The notes below the pieces were generated by a model. That model saw only the letters and a program-made list of their open reading frames with translations. It was not told where the DNA came from and did no database searches. The position numbers were made by a program, and so were the translations under genes. A DNA stretch of 64,000 nt from Pseudarthrobacter sp. MM222 (GTDB lineage: Bacteria > Actinomycetota > Actinomycetes > Actinomycetales > Micrococcaceae), in contig NZ_OX352321.1 of NCBI RefSeq assembly GCF_947090775.1, positions 124,001 through 188,000 on the forward strand, read 5' to 3'. This document shows positions 18,306-28,518 of this stretch, one piece after another; the stretch's first letter is position 1; each line of letters begins with the position of its first letter.

Positions 18306-19745
18306 CTAGAACCCCAGCTGCGCCGCGAGCTGCAGCAGCAGCGCCTCGGACCCCATCGGCCCGATCAGTTGGATGCCCATCGGCAGCCCGGCACCCCTCT
18401 GTCCGCCCGTCCAGTGCACCGGGATGCTGATGGCGGGCAGGCCGCAGACATTCACCATCGAGGACCACGGCGCGAACTCGCACTGTTTGCGGTAGTCGCC
18501 GTCGGCGTCGCCTGCCCACTCGGACACGGGCCAGTAGCCGTCGCCGTGGGCCGACCCGGTGAACCAGCCCACCGGTCGGGGCGTCTGCGCCAGAGCGGGC
18601 ATCAGCATGAGGTCCCAGGCGGAGTATTGGGCAATCGTGTCCCGTTGGAAGACCCGCAGGAAGCCGAGCGACTCATTGAGCTTGGCCGCGCTTCGCTGCT
18701 GGGCCCGGCGCCGGAAGGTGCGGGTTAGAGGTGTCAGGAGCGCCTCGCGTTGGGGTGAGATCCGGGCGCTTCCGACGGCGGCCGTCCATGCGGTGGTGAA
18801 CGCGCCGGGGTACCGGTTGTCGTAGCGGACCGCGGCCTCTGCGGTTTCGTGGCCTGCGGCCTCCAGCAACTTGACGCCGGCCGCCAGGGCGTCCAGGGCC
18901 TCTTGGTCCGGAGTGAACGGAAAGATTGACTGCCAGGGGCTGTCCAGGCTCACGCCGATGCTCAGCTTGCGGGGTTCCCGGCCGGTGAGGGCGAGGTAGC
19001 TGGGCGCGGGGGCGGCGGGATGGCGGGATTCCGCCGCGACGAGCGCATCGAGCATCAGCGCCGCGTCCGCAGCCGTGCGTGCTAGCGGTCCGGTGACCAC
19101 CAGCCGCGCGGGATCCCCGGAGCTCTCCCCGGCGGGGACCAGCCCGCGGCCGGGCTTGAGCCCCACCAGCCCACATGCAGCCGCCGGGATGCGGACTGAA
19201 CCGCCGCCGTCGGACCCCGGGGCGAAGGGCAACAGCCCGGCGGCCACTGCCGCGGCGCTGCCGCCCGAGGACCCGCCCGAACTGCGGCTCAGCGCGTGTG
19301 GATTGCGCGACGGCGGTGCGATCCGGTTTTCGCTGTAAGCCGTCAGCCCGAACTCCGGGACCTGGGTCTTGCCCAGGGAGATGATGCCGGCGCTTTTCAA
19401 CACGGAGGTGATTGCCGCGTCGGTCAGGGCTGGTTTGTGGTCCAGGGCGGCACTGCCGTGGGTTGTGACCACACCGGCCACGTCCGTCAGATCCTTGAAC
19501 GCCACGGGCATCCCGTGCAATAGCGGCAGGTCGGTTCTGTCCCTCGCCGCGCGGGCATGGAGCTGGTCCGCGGCGGCCGCGTCCTTCAAGGCCTGCTCCG
19601 CCGTAACGGTGATGAACGCGCCGAGGTGCGCGTTCTCGGTCCCGATCCGGTCCAGGAAATGCCGGGCTGCTTCCCGGGCTGAGACGGTTCCGGCGCGGAG
19701 GGCGTTGCGCAGCTGGACGGCGGAGAGGTCGTGGAGTTCAGCCAA
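18306..19745 (-). CDS. Amidase (amidase-signature family)
   Basis: A roughly 479-residue amidase-signature hydrolase of carboxylic acid amides. The Ser-cis-Ser-Lys triad is visible: the Lys in LLHGMPVAFKDL, the first Ser in SRSSGGSSGGSAAAVAAGL, and the nucleophile in GSDGGGSVRIPAAACG. The C-terminal MPALAQTP and MVNVCGLPAISIPV are typical. The start is uncertain. The frame remains open to 19889, but that part lies in repeat-containing DNA and has no amidase homology, so I place the start at the TTG at 19745, where the family's MAELHDLSA-like helix begins. The gene is not GatA, because gatB and gatC are not adjacent. Confidence 0.82.
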   Translation of the reverse strand: MAELHDLSAVQLRNALRAGTVSAREAARHFLDRIGTENAHLGAFITVTAEQALKDAAAADQLHARAARDRTDLPLLHGMPVAFKDLTDVAGVVTTHGSAALDHKPALTDAAITSVLKSAGIISLGKTQVPEFGLTAYSENRIAPPSRNPHALSRSSGGSSGGSAAAVAAGLLPFAPGSDGGGSVRIPAAACGLVGLKPGRGLVPAGESSGDPARLVVTGPLARTAADAALMLDALVAAESRHPAAPAPSYLALTGREPRKLSIGVSLDSPWQSIFPFTPDQEALDALAAGVKLLEAAGHETAEAAVRYDNRYPGAFTTAWTAAVGSARISPQREALLTPLTRTFRRRAQQRSAAKLNESLGFLRVFQRDTIAQYSAWDLMLMPALAQTPRPVGWFTGSAHGDGYWPVSEWAGDADGDYRKQCEFAPWSSMVNVCGLPAISIPVHWTGGQRGAGLPMGIQLIGPMGSEALLLQLAAQLGF

Positions 19746-20115
19746 GGAGACGCGGCCCCAGCTGTTCGCTAGCGGGCGCCGGGGTGGGCGCAAGCATGTG
19801 CGCAGGCGTGGGTTCGGATCCGGGAGGACATGTCCAGTCTTCGCCTTGGCGCATGGACATAGTGGCAATGTGCCCAGTGTTCGCGGCAAGGGGAGGGCAT
19901 GTCCGCCCCGGGGCAGGGGTCAGCCCCGGGAACCGTCCAGGGGCGGGGGACGCCCCTCGGGTTGCCCGGATTCTGGCCCGGATTCTGGGCCGGTCAGCTG
20001 CCATGGTGCCTCCTTCGCGCTCTTCCAGAAGCGTAACGTGCTGCCTGCAGCGGTGCGCCCCCGGCGGCTGGCGATACGCTGGAGGCAGACCCCGATTTCT
20101 GCGGAAAGGACGACC
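19746..20115. other. Intergenic region with repeated GGRCATGTCC motif
   Basis: A 370-bp gap between the divergent amidase and rhodanese genes. GGACATGTCC (19826-19835, a perfect palindrome) and GGGCATGTCC (19895-19904) lie 69 bp apart in similar settings, both preceded by GGA and G-rich DNA. A short direct repeat GGATTCTGGSCC occurs near 19979. TACGCT near 20079 could be a -10 box for the rhodanese gene, giving an mRNA with a normal leader. No gene is visible. Confidence 0.5.
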
Positions 20116-20442
20116 ATGAGCGACTTCGACACCGTCACCGTGTCCGAGATCCCCGAGGGGGCCAAAATCCTCGATGTCCGCGAGGACTACGAGTGGGTGG
20201 CCGGCCACGCGGACGGAGCCCTGCACATTCCGCTGGACCAGCTCCCGGCCCGGCTCGAGGAACTGGACCCGGACCAGGACCTCTACCTGATCTGCCGCAC
20301 GGGCGGACGTTCCTTCCGCGCCGCGCAATGGCTCGTGGGCCAGGGGTATTCCGCCCTGAACGTGGCCGGCGGGATGGACCAATGGCTGGAAACCGGCAAG
20401 CCGCTGGTGTCCGACAACGGGCTCAAGCCAGTGATTCTGTAA
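20116..20442 (+). CDS. Single-domain rhodanese-like protein
   Basis: A 108-residue rhodanese domain. It has the opening KILDVREDYEWVAGHADGALHIP and the active-site loop LICRTGGRSFRAAQWL, whose Cys carries the persulfide. CRTGGRS is a full six-residue loop, so sulfurtransferase activity is plausible. The Met at 20116 is preceded by GAAAGGA six bases upstream, whereas the open frame extending far upstream runs antisense to the amidase. It lies 18 bp before pheA and probably shares its transcript. Partner and physiological sulfur acceptor are unknown. Confidence 0.88.
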   Translation: MSDFDTVTVSEIPEGAKILDVREDYEWVAGHADGALHIPLDQLPARLEELDPDQDLYLICRTGGRSFRAAQWLVGQGYSALNVAGGMDQWLETGKPLVSDNGLKPVIL

Positions 20443-20460
20443 GCGAAGAAAGAAGAACCG

Positions 20461-21441
20461 ATGCCCGCATCACCCGTTACCTACACCTTCCTCGGGCCCG
20501 AGGGCACTTTCACCGAGGCTGCGCTGATGCAGGTGCCGGGCGCGGCGGAGGCCATCCGCATCCCGGCGTCCAACGTGAATTCGGCGCTCGACAAGGTGCG
20601 GAACGGTTCGGCTGACGCGGCCATGGTGCCGATCGAAAACTCCGTCGAAGGCGGCGTCACGGCAACCCTCGACGCGATCGCCACGGGCCAGGAGCTTCGC
20701 ATCCTTCGTGAAGCTCTGGTTCCGATCAGTTTCGTCCTGGTGGCCCGTCCCGGCGTCCGGGTCGAGGACATCCGCCGAATCTCCACCCACGGCCATGCCT
20801 GGGCGCAGTGCCGGCTCTGGGTCGACGCTAATATTCCGAACGCGGAATACGTTCCCGGCTCCTCTACGGCAGCGGCCGCCATGGGGCTCCTCGAGGACGA
20901 CGCGCACTACGACGCCGCGATCTGCGCGCCGATCGTGGCCACCGAGCAGCCCGGACTCGCCGTCCTGGCCGACAACATCGGCGACAATCCCGGCGCGGTG
21001 ACCCGCTTTGTGCTGGTGGGCCGCCCGGGATTTCTGCCGGAACCAACCGGCGCCGACAAGACCACGGTGGTGGTTCCGCTGCCGGAGGACCGGCCGGGCG
21101 CGCTGATGGAGATCTTGGACCAGTTCGCCACACGCGGGGTCAATCTCAGCCGAATCGAATCACGGCCCACGGGCCAGTACCTGGGACACTACTTCTTCAG
21201 CATCGACGCGGACGGCCACGTCGCCGATGCGCGCGTCGCGGACGCCCTCGCCGGGCTGCACCGGATTAGCCCGGCGACCCGTTTCCTCGGTTCCTATGGC
21301 CGTGCCGACGCCCAGCGGACGGTCGTCGCACCGCACACGTCCGATCAGGCATTCCGCGCCGCACATGCGTGGGTGAAAGACATTCTGGGCGGAGCATCTG
21401 TGGTTCCGGAATATACGGCGGAGGCTTCGCCAAGAGCGTAG
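20461..21441 (+). CDS. pheA: Prephenate dehydratase
   Basis: A 326-residue monofunctional prephenate dehydratase, which converts prephenate to phenylpyruvate in phenylalanine synthesis. The catalytic domain opens with YTFLGPEGTFTEAAL and contains the TRF motif (GAVTRFVLVGR) near residue 182 with its catalytic Thr. A C-terminal ACT domain begins at PLPEDRPGALMEILDQF and has the phenylalanine-binding ESRP, so feedback inhibition by phenylalanine is expected. The Met start is preceded by an A-rich purine tract. There is no chorismate mutase fusion, as is usual in actinobacteria. Confidence 0.93.
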   Translation: MPASPVTYTFLGPEGTFTEAALMQVPGAAEAIRIPASNVNSALDKVRNGSADAAMVPIENSVEGGVTATLDAIATGQELRILREALVPISFVLVARPGVRVEDIRRISTHGHAWAQCRLWVDANIPNAEYVPGSSTAAAAMGLLEDDAHYDAAICAPIVATEQPGLAVLADNIGDNPGAVTRFVLVGRPGFLPEPTGADKTTVVVPLPEDRPGALMEILDQFATRGVNLSRIESRPTGQYLGHYFFSIDADGHVADARVADALAGLHRISPATRFLGSYGRADAQRTVVAPHTSDQAFRAAHAWVKDILGGASVVPEYTAEASPRA

Positions 21442-21536
21442 CCAAATGCCGCTCCCGGCACTTCCACGCCTACCAAACTCTGCGTATGCTTGCCTGATCC
21501 ATATTGGGGGAAGTCCCCTAACGGAGGGAGCAGGTC

Positions 21537-21773
21537 ATGTCAGGTACCAGCACCGAAAACGACGGCCAGGGAATGATTGTGAACCCTAAGCCGAGGGCTG
21601 ACAACCAGGACTGGGACGGTGACGACGCCGACCGTGCCGACCGGCTGCGCTTCGAAGAGGAGCAGGCCATGATCCGCGAGCAGTCCGAAGCCCGCGCCGC
21701 GAGGGCGGCCGCGGAGGCCAAGAAGTCCGCCGATGCGGAAGTCGCTGCAACGAAGAAGAAAGCCAGCGCCTAG
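21537..21773 (+). CDS. Small charged coiled-coil protein
   Basis: A 78-residue protein, acidic in its first half and Ala/Lys/Glu-rich with coiled-coil character in the second (EARAARAAAEAKKSADAEV). A strong GGAGGG upstream indicates real translation. A small hairpin, GGGG-AAGT-CCCC at 21507-21518, precedes the ribosome site. Its stop codon overlaps that of the convergent lipid kinase gene. No domain or function can be assigned. Confidence 0.65.
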   Translation: MSGTSTENDGQGMIVNPKPRADNQDWDGDDADRADRLRFEEEQAMIREQSEARAARAAAEAKKSADAEVAATKKKASA

Positions 21774-22834
21774 TCTTCCTCGGTACCGTCCTTGACGCGT
21801 ACCAGCAAGGAACCGGGTGCCACCTGCACCGTCACGGTCGTTGCCTCGCCGGAGGGATCGCCGTCGACCTGGGTGGCCATGGGTTCCGCGCTCCGGATGG
21901 TCACCTTCCCGGAGCGGTAGTAAGTCATCACCGGCAGATTCCGCTTGTGCTTGAGCACGATTTTCGTATACATCGCCAGCCAGCCGATGGCGCTGCGCGG
22001 GCTCATGACCACCACATCCAGCATGCCGTCGTCGATCATGGCCTGCGGGATGAAGTCGATTCCGCCGGGGATCAGGCCGCAGTTGGCGAACAGCACGCTG
22101 CGGATCTTCCGGCTCTGCTCCGGTTGGTCATCGAGGGCGACGGAGACTTTCTTGCGGCGCCCCGGAAGGTGCCGGACCCCGGCCTCGGTGTAGGCAAGCC
22201 ACCCCACCGCCTTCTTCAGGCCGTCGCTGGTGTCACCCACGATCTCGGCGTCCATGCCGATGCCCGCGATCACGAGGAAAGTGTGTTCCGCGGACTCGCC
22301 GGTCCGGGAGTTGGCGACCTGCATCCGCGCGGTATCGATGAACCGCTGGTGGCCGAAGAGGGCGGTCTGCACGTTGCCGGACAGGTCGTTCACGTCCAGG
22401 TGGATGTTGCGGGCCAGCAGGTTGCCGGTGCCGAGCGGAATCAATCCCATGGCGATGTCCGTTCCGGCCAGGTACTCGGCGGCGACGCGTACCGTTCCGT
22501 CGCCCCCGCCCACCAGGACGACGTCGGCACCGTACTTCGCGGCATCCCGGACCTGCGAGAACCCCGGGTCCTCGGCGGTGGTCTCAAAGAAGCGCGGCGC
22601 CTCCCAGCCGGCCGAGGCGCAGGCATTCTCGATCAGGAGACGTGCCTCGCCGGATTTGGCCTTGATGGGGTTCATCACCACGGCCACCTTTTGATCGCCC
22701 AGGCCGGGACTGTGCGTCTGCTCCCAGACGGCGCTTCGGGTGTGCTTGGCCTTGAGCCTGCGCACCCCCCACCAGCTGGAGATGGCGAACGCCAGGACTC
22801 CAGCGATGATGAGGTACAGCAGCCAGTCGCTCAT
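21770..22834 (-). CDS. Diacylglycerol kinase-family lipid kinase
   Basis: A 354-residue DAGK-catalytic-domain protein. Residues 5-25 form one membrane helix. VAVVMNPIKAKSG opens the kinase domain near residue 50, GGGDGTVRVAAEYL near residue 108 is the ATP-binding loop, and MGLIPLGTGNLLARN near residue 132 follows. The C-terminal GGIDFIPQAMIDDGMLDVVV is characteristic. It probably phosphorylates a membrane lipid such as diacylglycerol, or acts in phosphatidylinositol-mannoside or cell-envelope lipid turnover. TAGTGT lies nine bases upstream of the ATG, and GGAG lies within the intervening bases. The stop codon overlaps that of the convergent small gene. Confidence 0.88.
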   Translation of the reverse strand: MSDWLLYLIIAGVLAFAISSWWGVRRLKAKHTRSAVWEQTHSPGLGDQKVAVVMNPIKAKSGEARLLIENACASAGWEAPRFFETTAEDPGFSQVRDAAKYGADVVLVGGGDGTVRVAAEYLAGTDIAMGLIPLGTGNLLARNIHLDVNDLSGNVQTALFGHQRFIDTARMQVANSRTGESAEHTFLVIAGIGMDAEIVGDTSDGLKKAVGWLAYTEAGVRHLPGRRKKVSVALDDQPEQSRKIRSVLFANCGLIPGGIDFIPQAMIDDGMLDVVVMSPRSAIGWLAMYTKIVLKHKRNLPVMTYYRSGKVTIRSAEPMATQVDGDPSGEATTVTVQVAPGSLLVRVKDGTEED

Positions 22835-22899
22835 TGTGCTCCAACACTATCCCGCCGGTGCCGTGCGGCCGATTGCCAAGTAATGTGTACCGGATTGGT

Positions 22900-22911
22900 T
22901 AGTCTTGTCTG
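22900..22911 (+). promoter_or_regulatory. -10 box placed for a leaderless serS transcript
   Basis: TAGTCT at 22900-22905 is followed by six bases and the GTG at 22912. There is no Shine-Dalgarno sequence. Confidence 0.5.
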
Positions 22912-24192
22912 GTGATCGACGTAAAAGACCTCAGTGAAAATCCGGACAAGTTCCGTGCCAGCCAGCGCGCCCGTGGCGCCGACGAATCCGTGGTGGACGC
23001 GATCATCGCCGCGGACTCGTCCCGGCGCGCAGCACTGATCCACTTCGAGAACCTGAGGGCAGAGCAGAACGCCTACGGCAAGAAGGTGGCCCAGGCCAAG
23101 GGCGAGGAGAAGCAGGCCCTGCTGACAGAGGTCAAGGCGCTCGCGGTCGCGGTCAAAGCAGCCTCCGCCGAGGCCGACGTCGCGCAGGCCGCCCAGGAGG
23201 AGCTCCTCCGGGCGATTCCGAACCTCATCGAGGACGGCGTCCCGGAAGGTGGCGAGGATGACTACATCGTCCTCAAGACGGTCGGTGTGCCGCGCGAATT
23301 CACCGACTTTGAGCCCAGGGACCACCTCGAAATCGGGGAGCTGATCGGCGCCATCGACATGGAGCGCGGTGCCAAGGTTTCCGGTTCGCGTTTTTACTTC
23401 CTCCGCGGCGTGGGCGCCCGGCTGGAGATGGCACTGCTGCAGATGGCCATGGAACAGGCCATCGACGCCGGGTTCGTTCCGATGATCACGCCCACGCTGG
23501 TGCGCCCGGAAACGATGCAGGGCACCGGTTTCGATGTCAAGCACGACGCCGAGATCTACCGTCTCGCCGAGGACGACCTTTACTTGGTGGGCACCTCTGA
23601 GGTGCCGCTGGCCGGCTACCATGCGGACGAGATCCTGGACCTCTCAGCAGGCCCGATCCGTTTTGCCGGGCAGAGCTCCTGCTACCGCCGGGAGGCTGGC
23701 TCGCACGGCAAGGACACCCGGGGCATCATCCGGGTCCACCAGTTCAACAAGGTGGAGATGTTCGTCTACACCACAGTGGAAGAGGCCGCCGCTGAGCACG
23801 CCCGCCTGCTGGCCTGGGAAGAGGAAATGCTGGCCAAGTGCGAGCTGCCCTACCGCGTGATCGACACTGCGGCCGGTGATCTTGGCAATTCCGCCGCCCG
23901 GAAGTTCGACTGCGAGGCCTGGGTCCCCACCCAGGGCGCCTACCGCGAGCTGACGTCGACGTCCAACTGCACCACCTTCCAGGCCCGCCGGCTCAACATC
24001 CGCGAACGCGCCGTGAATGAGGAGGGCGTCTCCAAGGGCACCCGCGCCGTCGCCACGCTGAACGGGACGCTCGCTACCACCCGCTGGATCGTGGCCATCC
24101 TGGAGCATCACCAGAACCCGGACGGCTCGGTCAACGTCCCCGCCGCACTGCAGAAGTACCTCGGCGGGATGACGGTCTTCCCCGTCCTCTAG
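22912..24192 (+). CDS. serS: Seryl-tRNA synthetase
   Basis: A 426-residue class II synthetase charging tRNA-Ser, and tRNA-Sec where present. The N-terminal helical hairpin (to about residue 110) binds the tRNA. Motif 2 is [17 protein letters not shown] near residue 262, and motif 3 is [17 protein letters not shown] near residue 382. [15 protein letters not shown] is typical. The start is a GTG without a ribosome site but with a -10 box six bases upstream, suggesting a leaderless mRNA. It is divergent from the lipid kinase. Confidence 0.95.
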   Translation: MIDVKDLSENPDKFRASQRARGADESVVDAIIAADSSRRAALIHFENLRAEQNAYGKKVAQAKGEEKQALLTEVKALAVAVKAASAEADVAQAAQEELLRAIPNLIEDGVPEGGEDDYIVLKTVGVPREFTDFEPRDHLEIGELIGAIDMERGAKVSGSRFYFLRGVGARLEMALLQMAMEQAIDAGFVPMITPTLVRPETMQGTGFDVKHDAEIYRLAEDDLYLVGTSEVPLAGYHADEILDLSAGPIRFAGQSSCYRREAGSHGKDTRGIIRVHQFNKVEMFVYTTVEEAAAEHARLLAWEEEMLAKCELPYRVIDTAAGDLGNSAARKFDCEAWVPTQGAYRELTSTSNCTTFQARRLNIRERAVNEEGVSKGTRAVATLNGTLATTRWIVAILEHHQNPDGSVNVPAALQKYLGGMTVFPVL

Positions 24193-24295
24193 CCAATTCC
24201 CCGACCCCTGCCGCCACAAAGTGTTCACTTCGGATTCACCGCGCCCTGTGGCGTGGATCCTAGCGGCCCCCGGGGGCGTCTGCTCTACTAGGGAG

Positions 24296-25168
24296 ATGAC
24301 AACATTGACTGAAACCTCAGTCGCCGGCAACGATGACCGGCGAGATCACAACCAGGACAACTCGACCCACAACGGCCACAAGCTGATGGTCGCGCTCGAC
24401 GTCGACGGCACGCTCGTGGACCACGACGGCCACATGTCGGTTCCGGTCCGGGAAGCCGCCCAGGATGTCGTGGCGGCCGGCCACCACGTCACCATCGCCA
24501 CGGGCCGCTCGCTGAACGCCACGCTGCCCATCATCGAGCACATCGGCATCGAGAACGGCTATGCCGTCTGCTCAAACGGCGGCGTCACCCTTCGGCTCGA
24601 TTCCGGTCTGGCCGAAGGCTACGAAGTCATCCACAAGGCAACCTTCGACCCGGGTCCGGTGCTCCGCGCGCTGCGGAAGCGGCTGCCAACGGCCAAGTAT
24701 GCCCTGGAGGACGAAGAAGGCAACTTCCTCTCCACCGAACGTTTCCAGGACGCCAGTTTCGGCGTGGAGGCCATCGGCGTCGACTTCCAGACCATGTTGG
24801 AGGCCACCGCCGTCCGTGTTGTGGTTTTCAGCGCGGAGAACACGCCCGAGGATTTCAACACGGCCATCCGCCACATCGGACTGGCCGGCGTGACGTACTC
24901 GGTCGGCTGGACCGCCTGGCTGGATATCGCCGCCGCCGGTGTCACCAAGGCCACCGCCCTGGAGAACCTTCGCGGCCGGCTGGACATCGAGGCGCACCGC
25001 ACCGTCGCCGTCGGGGACGGCCGCAATGACATCGAGATGCTCACCTGGGCCGCCCGCGGCGTGGCGATGGGGCAGGCGCCGGAAGAAGTCATCGCCGCCG
25101 CAAACGAAGTCACTCATTCCGTGTACGACGACGGCGCCGCCGCAGTGCTGCGGAGCCTGCTGCCGTAG
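24296..25168 (+). CDS. Cof-type HAD-superfamily phosphatase
   Basis: A 290-residue Cof/HAD phosphatase, the second in this window. About 30 polar residues precede motif I, LMVALDVDGTLVDHDGHM. ITIATGRSLNAT holds motif II and VGDGRNDIEMLTWAARGVAMG is motif IV near residue 240. It lies about 100 bp after serS on the same strand. The ATG at 24296 is chosen; a TTG three codons later is better spaced from GGGAG and could be the true start. Substrate unknown. Confidence 0.86.
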   Translation: MTTLTETSVAGNDDRRDHNQDNSTHNGHKLMVALDVDGTLVDHDGHMSVPVREAAQDVVAAGHHVTIATGRSLNATLPIIEHIGIENGYAVCSNGGVTLRLDSGLAEGYEVIHKATFDPGPVLRALRKRLPTAKYALEDEEGNFLSTERFQDASFGVEAIGVDFQTMLEATAVRVVVFSAENTPEDFNTAIRHIGLAGVTYSVGWTAWLDIAAAGVTKATALENLRGRLDIEAHRTVAVGDGRNDIEMLTWAARGVAMGQAPEEVIAAANEVTHSVYDDGAAAVLRSLLP

Positions 25169-25255
25169 TTGCCGCTGCTGTCGTACCGCGGCCGGGTGCT
25201 GCCGGCGCCGTGGCTACTGCCGCGGCGGGCGCGTCCTGCCGGGGGCGCCAGAAGG

Positions 25256-25855
25256 CTAGCGGACCTCGAGGATAAGGCTCAACAGGCGGGCCGCCGCGGG
25301 CCGTGCCGCGTACTCCTCGTTCCACTGGGCCCGTGCGACGGCTTTGCTGACCGCCTGGGTGGTGATGCCCAGCTCCTCCGCGACAGCTTTCTGCTGCCCT
25401 CGGACGCCCGGCGTCAACAGGTCCAGGACCCGCCACTCGGCCTGGCTCCGGTCGTGGACAATATGGCCCAGCAGCCGCAGTACGGCCTCGGATTCCGCCG
25501 CCACGTCAGCCAGCGGTCCTTCGACAGCGACCGGAATCCGTTCCTTGCCGTTACGCAGCCGGTCCACAGCGCGCCGCGCGTAGATCAGCCCGTGGCCGGA
25601 GGCATCCTTGATCTGGTTCGGCAGCGGTTCGTTCACCGGACCCACTCCGATCCCGACGTACCAGCTGCCGCTGCGCAGGGCAATCATCGCCGCCTCCACG
25701 GCCTGATGCGCCGAGTCCACAATGCCCTGGACCTCGTCCTCCACTGAGCGGTCGAAATCGAGGCGCGCCGGAATGTGCCGCAGGTCCTTGAGGAGCTGCG
25801 GCACGCGGTCGCCGTCGCGCCGGCTGTCGGTTTGATTGATGGTCAGCGTGAACAT
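25256..25855 (-). CDS. SatD-like protein with C-terminal helix-turn-helix
   Basis: A 199-residue protein. The N-terminus ([19 protein letters not shown]) and the middle ([19 protein letters not shown], then [16 protein letters not shown]) resemble the SatD family, whose members have an IGDIIDSR-like start and a GIG...DGPA..AR core. Residues 155-180 ([18 protein letters not shown]) are a clear winged or simple HTH. It is divergent from phosphoketolase across 140 bp. A regulatory role is likely, and control of the neighbour is possible. The family assignment is by eye and moderately certain. Confidence 0.65.
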   Translation of the reverse strand: MFTLTINQTDSRRDGDRVPQLLKDLRHIPARLDFDRSVEDEVQGIVDSAHQAVEAAMIALRSGSWYVGIGVGPVNEPLPNQIKDASGHGLIYARRAVDRLRNGKERIPVAVEGPLADVAAESEAVLRLLGHIVHDRSQAEWRVLDLLTPGVRGQQKAVAEELGITTQAVSKAVARAQWNEEYAARPAAARLLSLILEVR

Positions 25856-25995
25856 TCTGGATCAAACACTACCCGGTGGTAATCCGGAGGCAAGCGAGGC
25901 CAGGGAAGCCGACGTCGGGCTTGTGTCATGTCCGGGGGACGTGTTGCGATGGAGGACGCGCCACCGCCGGGGGCCCCAGTGAAGCGAGGACTGCT

Positions 25996-28506
25996 TTGAC
26001 CAGCGACGTGACCAATGACGCGAAAGAGGACCTGGGCAGGGACGCCCGATCCGGTCCTGCCGACGCCGGGGGAGCGCGGCCGGGAGTGGCCTCCCGGGGC
26101 ACGCTCGACGACGCTGCACTGGACCTTGTTGACCGCTGGTGGCGGGCCGCCAACTATCTCTCCGTCGGGCAGATCTATCTCCGCTCCAACCCCCTTCTGC
26201 GCGAACCCCTCCGCGCAGCCGACACCAAGTCGCGGCTGCTCGGCCACTGGGGCACGACGCCGGGACTCAATTTCATCTACGCCCACCTGAACCGCGCCAT
26301 CCGCCGGGACCGGCAGGAGATGCTCTTTATCGCCGGGCCGGGCCACGGCGGGCCCGCGGTGGTAGCCAACGCGTGGCTTGAGGGAACCTACTCGGAGGTC
26401 TACGGCGCCGTGGGCGACGACGAACAAGGTATGGCGGAGCTGTTCCGGCAGTTCTCCTACCCCGGCGGGATCCCAAGCCATGCCGCGCCGGAGACGCCGG
26501 GCTCCATCAACGAGGGCGGGGAACTCGGATATTCGCTGGCACACGCCTACGGTGCCGCCTTCGACAACCCCGAACTGGTGGCCGCGGTTGTGATCGGCGA
26601 CGGCGAAGCGGAGACGGGTCCGCTGGCCGCGAGTTGGCACTCCCACAACTTTCTGGACCCGGTGGCGGACGGCGCGGTGTTGCCCATCCTGCACCTGAAC
26701 GGCTACAAGATCGCGAACCCCACCATTCTGGCGCGCATGCCCGAAGCTCAGCTGGAGCAGCTGCTGCGCGGCTACGGCCACGAACCGCACTTCGTGACAG
26801 TGGGGGACCCGGACGACACCGCGGCCGCGCACCGGGCCTTCGCCGAAGCCCTGGACCAGTGCTTGGCCGAAATCGGGGCGATCCAGTCATCGCGGCGCAG
26901 TGACGCCAGCGGCGAGGCGAGCGGCAGTGACCCCAGCGGCGAGGCCAGCGGAGACGCCGAAGCCCCGCGCTGGCCCATGATCGTGCTGCGTTCCCCCAAA
27001 GGCTGGACCGGACCGAAAATAGTGGACGGACTGCAAGTGGAGGGCACGTGGCGCAGCCACCAGGTTCCGCTGAACGAGGTCCGCACGAATCCGGAACACC
27101 TGGCCCAGCTCGAGCAGTGGCTTAAGTCCTACGGACCGGAGGAGCTATTCGATGAAGGGGGCCGCCTGAACCCGGAGATCGCCAAAAACGCCCCGCACGG
27201 CGAGCTCCGGATGAGTGCGACGCCGCATGCCAACGGCGGGCTGCTGCTGCGCCCGCTCAAGCTCCCCGGCTACGCCCGGCACGCCGTCGACGTCCCCGAG
27301 CCCGGCGTCGAGCGCATCAGCCCGATGATCACCCTCGGCTCCTGGCTGCGCGACGTGATCAGCCTGAACCCGGAGACGTTCCGGCTGTTCGGCCCGGACG
27401 AGACCGCCTCCAACCGCCTGCAGGACGTCTACGAGGTCACGGACAAGGTCTGGCAGTACCGGATCGACGGACTCGATGAGCACATCGCCCGGGCGGGCCG
27501 GGTGATGGAGGTGCTCAGCGAACACCTTTGCCAGGGCTGGCTGGAGGGCTACCTGCTGACCGGACGGCACGGCGTCTTCAACTGCTACGAGGCGTTCATC
27601 CACATCGTGGATTCGATGTTCAACCAGCACGCGAAATGGCTCAAGGTCTCCCGTCAGCTGCCATGGCGCCGCCCGGTGGCCTCACTGAACTACCTGCTGT
27701 CCTCCCACGTCTGGCAGCAGGACCATAACGGCTTCTCGCACCAGGACCCCGGTTTCATCGACCACGCCGTGAACAAGAAGGCCGAGGTCATCCGGGTCTA
27801 CCTGCCGCCGGACGCCAATACGCTGCTCGCCGTAATGGAGCACTGCCTCGAGTCACGGGACCTGGTCAACATAGTGGTCAGCGGCAAGCAGCCCTCGCCG
27901 ACCTGGCTGGGCCCGGCGGAGGCCTCGCACCACTGCCGCCGCGGCCTGGGCATCTGGCAGTTCGCCGGCTCGGAGATCCCCGGAGAGGAGCCCGACGTCG
28001 TCCTCGCCTGTGCGGGCGACGTGCCGACCATCGAAACGGTCGCCGCCGCGGAACTGTTGAAGCGGGGTGCCCCCGGTCTGAAGGTCCGAGTGGTCAACGT
28101 CGTGGACCTGATGCGGCTCCAGGATGCCAGCGAGCACCCGCACGGCCTGAATTCACGGGATTTCGACGGCATCTTCACGGCGGATAAGCCGGTGATTTTC
28201 GCCTACCACGGCTATCCCGCACTGATCCACCGCCTCACCTACCGCCGGACCAACCAGGGAGGCCTGCACGTGCGCGGCTACAAGGAGGAAGGCACCACCA
28301 CCACCCCCTTCGACATGGCCATGCTCAACGGGATCGACCGCTTCCAGCTCGCCGTCGACGCGATCGACCGGGTTCCGGGGCTGGCCGAGAGGCATTCGCT
28401 GCTGCGCCAGTCGCTGCAGGACAGCCGGATGAGGGCCCGGGACCACACCCGGGAGCACGGCGAGGACCCGGCGGAGATCCGGGACTGGTCGCTGGGGCGC
28501 GGGTAG
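25996..28506 (+). CDS. xfp: Phosphoketolase (xylulose-5-P/fructose-6-P)
   Basis: An 836-residue thiamine-diphosphate enzyme that splits xylulose-5-phosphate or fructose-6-phosphate with phosphate to acetyl phosphate. [19 protein letters not shown] is near residue 112, [19 protein letters not shown] (family signature) near residue 170, and the TPP-binding [15 protein letters not shown] near 200. The start is a TTG at 25996 with GAGGA five bases upstream; the open frame continues 40 codons further without homology. Around residues 298-324 there is a Ser/Gly/Glu/Ala linker (SDASGEASG repeated) not expected in the enzyme. No acetate kinase gene is adjacent. Confidence 0.92.
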   Translation: MTSDVTNDAKEDLGRDARSGPADAGGARPGVASRGTLDDAALDLVDRWWRAANYLSVGQIYLRSNPLLREPLRAADTKSRLLGHWGTTPGLNFIYAHLNRAIRRDRQEMLFIAGPGHGGPAVVANAWLEGTYSEVYGAVGDDEQGMAELFRQFSYPGGIPSHAAPETPGSINEGGELGYSLAHAYGAAFDNPELVAAVVIGDGEAETGPLAASWHSHNFLDPVADGAVLPILHLNGYKIANPTILARMPEAQLEQLLRGYGHEPHFVTVGDPDDTAAAHRAFAEALDQCLAEIGAIQSSRRSDASGEASGSDPSGEASGDAEAPRWPMIVLRSPKGWTGPKIVDGLQVEGTWRSHQVPLNEVRTNPEHLAQLEQWLKSYGPEELFDEGGRLNPEIAKNAPHGELRMSATPHANGGLLLRPLKLPGYARHAVDVPEPGVERISPMITLGSWLRDVISLNPETFRLFGPDETASNRLQDVYEVTDKVWQYRIDGLDEHIARAGRVMEVLSEHLCQGWLEGYLLTGRHGVFNCYEAFIHIVDSMFNQHAKWLKVSRQLPWRRPVASLNYLLSSHVWQQDHNGFSHQDPGFIDHAVNKKAEVIRVYLPPDANTLLAVMEHCLESRDLVNIVVSGKQPSPTWLGPAEASHHCRRGLGIWQFAGSEIPGEEPDVVLACAGDVPTIETVAAAELLKRGAPGLKVRVVNVVDLMRLQDASEHPHGLNSRDFDGIFTADKPVIFAYHGYPALIHRLTYRRTNQGGLHVRGYKEEGTTTTPFDMAMLNGIDRFQLAVDAIDRVPGLAERHSLLRQSLQDSRMRARDHTREHGEDPAEIRDWSLGRG

Positions 28507-28518
28507 CGGGCGCGTTGC

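Noticed and set aside
18306..19745. GatA subunit of the amidotransferase
   Set aside because: The amidase signature fits, but gatB and gatC are absent nearby and the C-terminal part is of the general amidase type.
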